Source of the DNA: Thermothielavioides terrestris NRRL 8126 | Taxonomy: Eukaryota > Ascomycota > Sordariomycetes > Sordariales > Chaetomiaceae | Direction: 5' to 3' | Length of the DNA stretch: 64,000 nucleotides | Assembly: GCF_000226115.1 (NCBI RefSeq) | Contig: NC_016460.1 | Coordinates: forward strand, 248,001-312,000 | Part shown: positions 58,878 to 64,000 of the stretch, in pieces | Position numbering within the stretch: the stretch's first letter is position 1 | Layout of the letters: each line of letters begins with the position of its first letter | Made by a program: the position numbers and the translations under genes | Notes under the pieces: model-generated | Database searches by the model: none | What the model was told of the DNA's origin: nothing | What the model saw: only the letters and a program-made list of their open reading frames with translations

Positions 58878-61514
58878 ATAAGAGGTATACTAAACGATAA
58901 ATACTAGATATATAAAAGGAGTGGCCTTTATAGCCTATTTAAAGCGCTTTTGCTAGTACAATTCGTTGAAAGTAGCGTTAAGAACTTCGTGATTATAAGC
59001 GTTTAGAGGGTATTAGCGAGTATAGATCTTCTAATGCTACTAGCCTTCTATAAGAGGCACTTGTATTATATCCTCTTTGTCCTAGACAACTTGGCCCTTA
59101 TCCTTCTATAGATAGGGATAACGCTTAACAATGTCAATAAATCGCTATACTAGCTTACAATCTTAGACATATATATATACGCCCTCTAAAGTAAGTATCT
59201 CTAGTAAATTGGTAGGTATCTTAAGGCCTAGAGTTGAATATTTCTTTAGTACTACCGGCTTACGGTCATTAGGCTATAATTTAGAGCTGGAATTATACCT
59301 ATTGGGGTAGCCTTCAAGGTTAGGATCCTAGATCGGTTAATGTAATACAGGCTAGGCAGGCTAGCCTAGTAGGTATACTAATTGGTATAATATAGGCCTA
59401 GATTCAAATAAAGTAGTTAGCTAATATACTATATCGCTATAAGGCGTTGATAGCTCTAGCGAATTTTACGAGGATAATAGGGTCTAGGACGAAATATCGC
59501 TTGTAAGTCGTATAGAGTCTCCTAGAATAGTATAAACTAGGCTATATATATCGAATATAGTTGACATGCTAGGGCTAGTATACTGAATAGCAGTTTGAAC
59601 TATACTATAGCTTATAGCGGTAGATAATATAGCTATTAAGGCGGTTGCTATAGTCAATGCTATAAAGGCTATCTCCTAGAAATATACGATATAACCGCTA
59701 TTATTAGTATCCTCGATTCAGCCAATAGGGTAGCACTTTAGAATAGTGAGAACTACCTTAGTCGGGTTCTTAAGAGCTATTACCTTAGGGGTCTTAGCGT
59801 TGATAACGGCGTTCAAAGCAGTAGGATAACGAGCGTTGAACATTATAGACCGGTCTATTAGGAGAGGCTTATACTCTATAGCGATAAACACTTCCTGTTT
59901 AGGCTATAAGGTGATAGTACATATAGTCTTAACCTTATATATATAGGGGAATGTCTAGGTATATATAGTGAATAGTATATCGAATCCTCCTAGAATACTA
60001 TATAAGCTAGTGATCTTCGTACTATAGTCGATAGAGGCCTAATATAGATCTAGGAAGTCGGCTCCTAATAGGAGGTTAGCAAATAGCTTATCTACTACCT
60101 AGGCGGACCAAGTGAACTTGAGGAGTACTAAGCCAGTAGCGGTGACGTCTAGTAAGTAAATGACAAAGGTCGCCTACTAGGTAGGCGAAGTCTTTCTAAT
60201 ACTATAAATTTGGCTATTATAGCACTTAATCGAGTGCTCAAGGGTACTTAGGAAGGTCTTGTCGACAATTAAATAGCTAGCACCTAGATCAAGGCAAATC
60301 TCTAGGTCCTTATAGTCGAGCTAAGCGTAGGCCTTGACGTATAAGTATATATAGGTGCTACATAGGCTATCGATGCCTAGGTCGGCCACTTCAGGGGCCT
60401 CCTATACTTCTAGGTTAGTAGCAAAATTCATAGTAGGGCTAGAGCCTTCGACGAGTAGGATATTGTCCTCCGAGGTATCCTTAGCGATAGTAGTTGCCTG
60501 CTCTAAGTATTTGATAGAGCTAGAAGTAGCTACTAAACAGGTTTTTAGGTACTTAAAGAGCTAGTTCTACGAATTAAACAGGGTATTATAGCATCTATAG
60601 GTTCGACGGCCTAGGTTAGCCTAATTAGCTCGATAGTAGCAAACACTTTTAGGAACAATTGTCTTGCTATAGGCGTAGATATACACGTTGGTAGTAGGAA
60701 CTGTATTGAATGTCTAATAGCACTTATAATAGGTCAGCTTTAAATCGTAAGCTATATAGGCAATATCTAACTCGTCGGTACTATTGGAAATAGATAACTT
60801 GTAATTAGCTTTAGCTTCGTTATCGGCTTCCAAATCGGATAACGTCTTTGAATCAATATCGTCAATAAGGTGCGCTTAGTCTTAGGCTCGATCGTTACAT
60901 TTAGAATCGTAGTTATCTAAGTAGTACTTACCGCCTTGATTGCAATCTTGGTTATAACGGTCATTGTCGTAGTTACAGTCGTAGTTCTAGTGGTCATCGC
61001 TATAGTGATTAGTATGTCTAGAGAGCTTCTTATCAAACTTAGTATTACTAGAAGTAGTAGACTTATTAGCAAGCAAAGACTTCTTCAACTCTAGAAACTT
61101 ATTATAAGCTACAATAACAAATGTAGGCTATACTTCTATAATCTTATATATATAGCACGCTAGAGTATACTTCGTCTTAGGCTATAGAAGAAAAGATATA
61201 ATAGTCGAATCTAAACGGTTATAGATAGTGCCTATAGCGTTATACTAGTTTAAATTATTATAATTAATCTAGCCTACTATATATATAAAACGCAACTTCT
61301 TCTAAAAGAAGTTTATTAGGGCGTTAGGGTTCTCTACAATATACCTAATAGTCAACTATCCTTGGTTAAACTTGTTAATAGCCACTTAGTAATCTATTGC
61401 AAAACGCTCTACTAATTGATCAAAGACCGTATTTAGGCTAGCTTAGCGCCACTATAAGCGTTCCTAAACAGTGACTTCACTGTTCTACTAGAGGAGGGCT
61501 TGGCTAGCGAGAAC
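58878..61514 (-). pseudogene. Gag-protease part of element D
   Basis: The minus strand near 61,010-60,880 reads DCNYDNDRYNQDCNQGGKYY, a hydrophilic Asn/Asp/Tyr-rich patch as in the tail of Gag. Further reading leads toward RT, which continues at 45,767 beyond element C. Frames are heavily interrupted. Confidence 0.5.
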
Positions 61515-62110
61515 TGTCATGCCCTAGAACCACCCTAACCCGCGGGACCCGCCTCGGCACCCGGCATAGCCCTCGGAACGCGCCTCGGCACCTAGCATAA
61601 CCCTCGGCCCAACCACCTCGCCCTGCATCTAGCACCTAGCGTAGCCTAGCCAACTATAGGGCACTACGCAAGTTATCTATATACGCCACTAGGGTATACG
61701 TCAGTAGCCCAGATTACACGAGCCACCTAGAGGAGCGATCGGAGGGGTATAGAGCTAAGCGAAGTACAGGGCATTAGGCTAAGCAAGTACAGGGAACTAA
61801 GATATTAGGTCGGCAACAAAGTGGATTAGACGCACTTAGAGAGCTATATAGGCGCTATAGGATAGCCTAGGAAAAGATCTACAAGCTTAGGAATAAAGGC
61901 TAGCCGATACAAAGGAAGATCGAGGGCTAGGATAGGAGAGATAAAGAGGATAGAACCTATAGGCAGTAAAAGAGGCTAGCGTTTAATGCAACTACCTATA
62001 CCCCCCCCTACCTCGTAGCTACCTTATAGTATATACTCTATATATACCTTGCTTATACTCCGTCATTTTAACGTATACCCCCTTCCTTCTAGGAGCTCCT
62101 ACTCCTAACA
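61515..62110 (+). repeat. Probable 5' LTR of element E
   Basis: Begins TGTCATGCCC and ends CTCCTAACA, giving TGT...ACA tips, directly before a gag leader. Its first 150 bp are C-rich and little affected by RIP. The second LTR lies outside the window, so limits rest on the tips alone. Confidence 0.5.
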
Positions 62111-62335
62111 AGTTGAACGCTCTTATCCTACCCTAGGGAGTTGAACTAGTGGAGACGAGCTATAGCCTAGACCTACGCCTATACTATACTTGAGTAAAGC
62201 CCTATACCCTTATAATCTCAGACACTTTCTACCGATCTGACCTCTTTATATACCCTCTCTATACCGCCTACGCCTAACACTACTATAAGCGAGAGCTCCT
62301 AGTACGCCTAGATTGATCTGAACGGCTCCTATACA

Positions 62336-64000
62336 ATGTCTATCGACCCCCTACTCTCTACCTAGGAGCGTGACCTTACTAAGGAAGAGCGTCGTCTAAG
62401 CGTTGAGATCGCTTTTAAGTACTATTGTCAAGCTATCCTCCAACTATAAGCTTAATATATATAGCTCCTATACTAAAATGCCTAGCTTATATATATTGCT
62501 AAGGGCACTACCTCTTCGAATTCCGACCCTCTTGCCGCCTAGGCCGCTAATACTACTATGCTAGCTATATCTATTGCTACGTCTACGCTTATACCTACTC
62601 CTACACCTGCTTCTATACCTACTTCTATACCTGCTTCTACGCCTATTGCTACACTTGAGGCTACGCCTATAGCTGCTACGCCTACGCCTATACCTATAGC
62701 TATACCTATAGCTATGTCTATTGCCCTATATACTGCTTTGCCTACTGCTAATCCTAAGCTTAGCGCTCCTATTACACTTTCGCTAATCTTTCCTAGCGCT
62801 ATAGGAGCTCCCCTCTAGCGTACCGCTAGCTTAAATTACCCTATATATAGTGGTAAAGATACTTCTTCGCTCTAGGCCTTCCTATACAACTACTATACCA
62901 ACTTCTAGCTTATAGGCTACTTACTTAATAGTAGCGACTACGTTATATATATAGCAAGTTGCCTCTAAGGCCTATCTAAGAACGCCTAGGTGAAGTATAT
63001 CTAGAAATAGAAGGCTAATCCTAACTTCTATCTTTTAGCTATTACCTAAGGCAAGTTCATTGTATTCCTTTAAAACGAACTATCTAATCTCGATTTATAT
63101 GCTTTTAATATAGCTTTAGAGCTTAAGCGTTTTATATAGCGTAAAGATAAGACTATTCTAGAGTTCGTTGAATAGTTCACTAGCGTTATTGCTAATATAC
63201 CTTCGAAGTAGGATAAACCTACCTATATAGTTACCCTCTTGCCAAAGTTTCGCCTAGAGATTAGCTTTATCCTCAACTACTCCCCCTAGTTACCTACTAC
63301 GTTCTAGCAGCTTATAAACTTCGTCTACTATATTAAGTATAGTCAGTGTATTGCTAGTACCTTTCGCTATTGCCCTCACTTGTTAAACAACGCCCCTATA
63401 GCTCTATAGCCGCTATACCCTGTTAACGTCCTACCTACGCCCTTCTAGCGCCTTGTTCGATGCTTCACCTATAGCAAGGAGGGCTATTGCTATACCAACT
63501 GCCCTAAGAACCGCCCTTTTGCCTAGCCTACCCCGCCTTCTGCCCCGCCTACTTAGCCTATTCTACCTATAGCTACGCCTACCTAGCTCCCTCCTATATA
63601 GCCTATACCCTAGTAACCCGCCTTAGATACTGCTATAGTACCTACTGCTATACCTAAGTTGTACCTAGTTTACTATATCTATAACGAAGTTGGCTATATC
63701 TCTATATTCTGCTTTAAGGCTATCTACTGTCATTATAGGTATATAGGCTATACTGCTATTCGTTGCCTAGAGCCTCTAAACCTAAATGCCTAGAACAATC
63801 TAAACCTTACTCTACTTAGGCGCGACTATAGTGCTAACGCTGCCTAGGAACTTAGGGGGCCTAGGTCGTCTTAGATTAAGAGCATTGTCCTTATATACTT
63901 AGATAAGAATTAGAAGCCTATAGTAGCAATACTAGATACTAGGTTGGATTATAATATAATTAGTTGTAGCTTTCTAGCTAAGCATTTACAGTTGACTAAG
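62336..64000 (+). pseudogene. Gag and start of protease of element E
   Basis: From ATG 62336 the frame reads MSIDPLLSTQERDLTKEERR and continues through an Ile/Pro/Thr-rich stretch (open run 62558-62818). In the same frame at 63461 comes CFTYSKEGYCYTNCPK. This is a zinc knuckle C-x2-C-x4-H-x4-C in which the second Cys and the His have both become Tyr, exactly what RIP makes of TGT and CAT codons. Near the window end LDTRLDYNIIS corresponds to the protease active site D-S/T-G. Not functional. Confidence 0.7.

Larger units (their letters stand above)
42349..61514 (-). mobile_element. Element D: Ty3/gypsy, minus sense, split by element C
   Basis: Gag-like sequence at 61,514-58,878 and reverse transcriptase to integrase at 45,767-42,600 read on the minus strand and meet when element C (45,768-58,877) is removed. 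The joint is marked by the duplicated bases ATAA. The left end has a purine tract (complement of 42,571-42,590, AGGAGGAACAGGGGGG) beside a possible LTR. The right end is cut by the LTR of element E at 61,515. All frames are RIP-broken. Confidence 0.7.
61515..64000 (+). mobile_element. Element E: 5' part of a plus-sense Ty3/gypsy element
   Basis: LTR, leader, gag and the start of protease occur in order and run off the window. Its left tip interrupts element D. RIP-type stops are frequent. Confidence 0.7.

Overview
The window reads as a filamentous ascomycete chromosome segment, most likely a Sordariomycete. Genes have short GT-AG introns (about 55-100 bp) with CTGAC/CTAAC-like branch sites and strongly GC-rich third codon positions. 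They include fungal-type families: SRPK-like kinase, Zn2Cys6 factor, MED22, DUF3328/UstYa. The repeats carry the RIP signature: CpA/TpG changed to TpA, so CAA, CAG and TGG codons have become stops, while CpG is largely kept. Species cannot be named from sequence alone.

Layout. (1) 1-10,844: RIP-decayed chromovirus-type Ty3/gypsy elements. A complete element (A, 188-7875, minus sense, 5-bp target duplication AGCAG) sits inside an older element of the same family in the opposite orientation (B, 1-187 plus 7876-10,844). (2) 10,850-12,660: minisatellite arrays whose RIP load falls toward the genes. (3) About 12,700-41,200: a GC-rich gene island. (4) 41,240-64,000: a second RIP-decayed block. It holds a Ty1/copia remnant, a minus-sense gypsy element (D) split by a 13.1-kb LTR element (C, 45,768-58,877), and the 5' part of a plus-sense gypsy element (E) that runs off the window.

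Gene island, left to right: DHA1-type MFS transporter; 105-aa protein of unknown role; F-box remnant; SRPK-like kinase; 110-aa unknown protein; Asp-box/GH93-like propeller; tRNA-Ala(CGC); MED22; PUS1; UstYa-like (DUF3328) oxidase; a secreted repeat precursor; a small hypothetical; large-subunit catalase; remnants; a Zn2Cys6 regulator divergent from an MCT-type MFS transporter (apparently frameshifted); and a small cysteine-rich secreted protein.

Main finding: 28,009-30,353 looks like a small fungal RiPP (dikaritin-type) gene pair. The 146-aa precursor has a signal peptide and seven copies of D-[AS]-D-[EA]-IWLW. The first six are each followed by KK or KR, and the last ends exactly at the stop codon. 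The divergent neighbour is a single-pass membrane UstYa-family protein with both HxxHC motifs. I know of no described product with an IWLW core. The divergent promoter of this pair and that of the regulator/transporter pair about 8 kb away each contain a TCG-N5-CGA palindrome, so the regulator, transporter and perhaps catalase may belong to the same cluster. That link is inference. All exon boundaries were placed by hand and checked only for reading-frame consistency.
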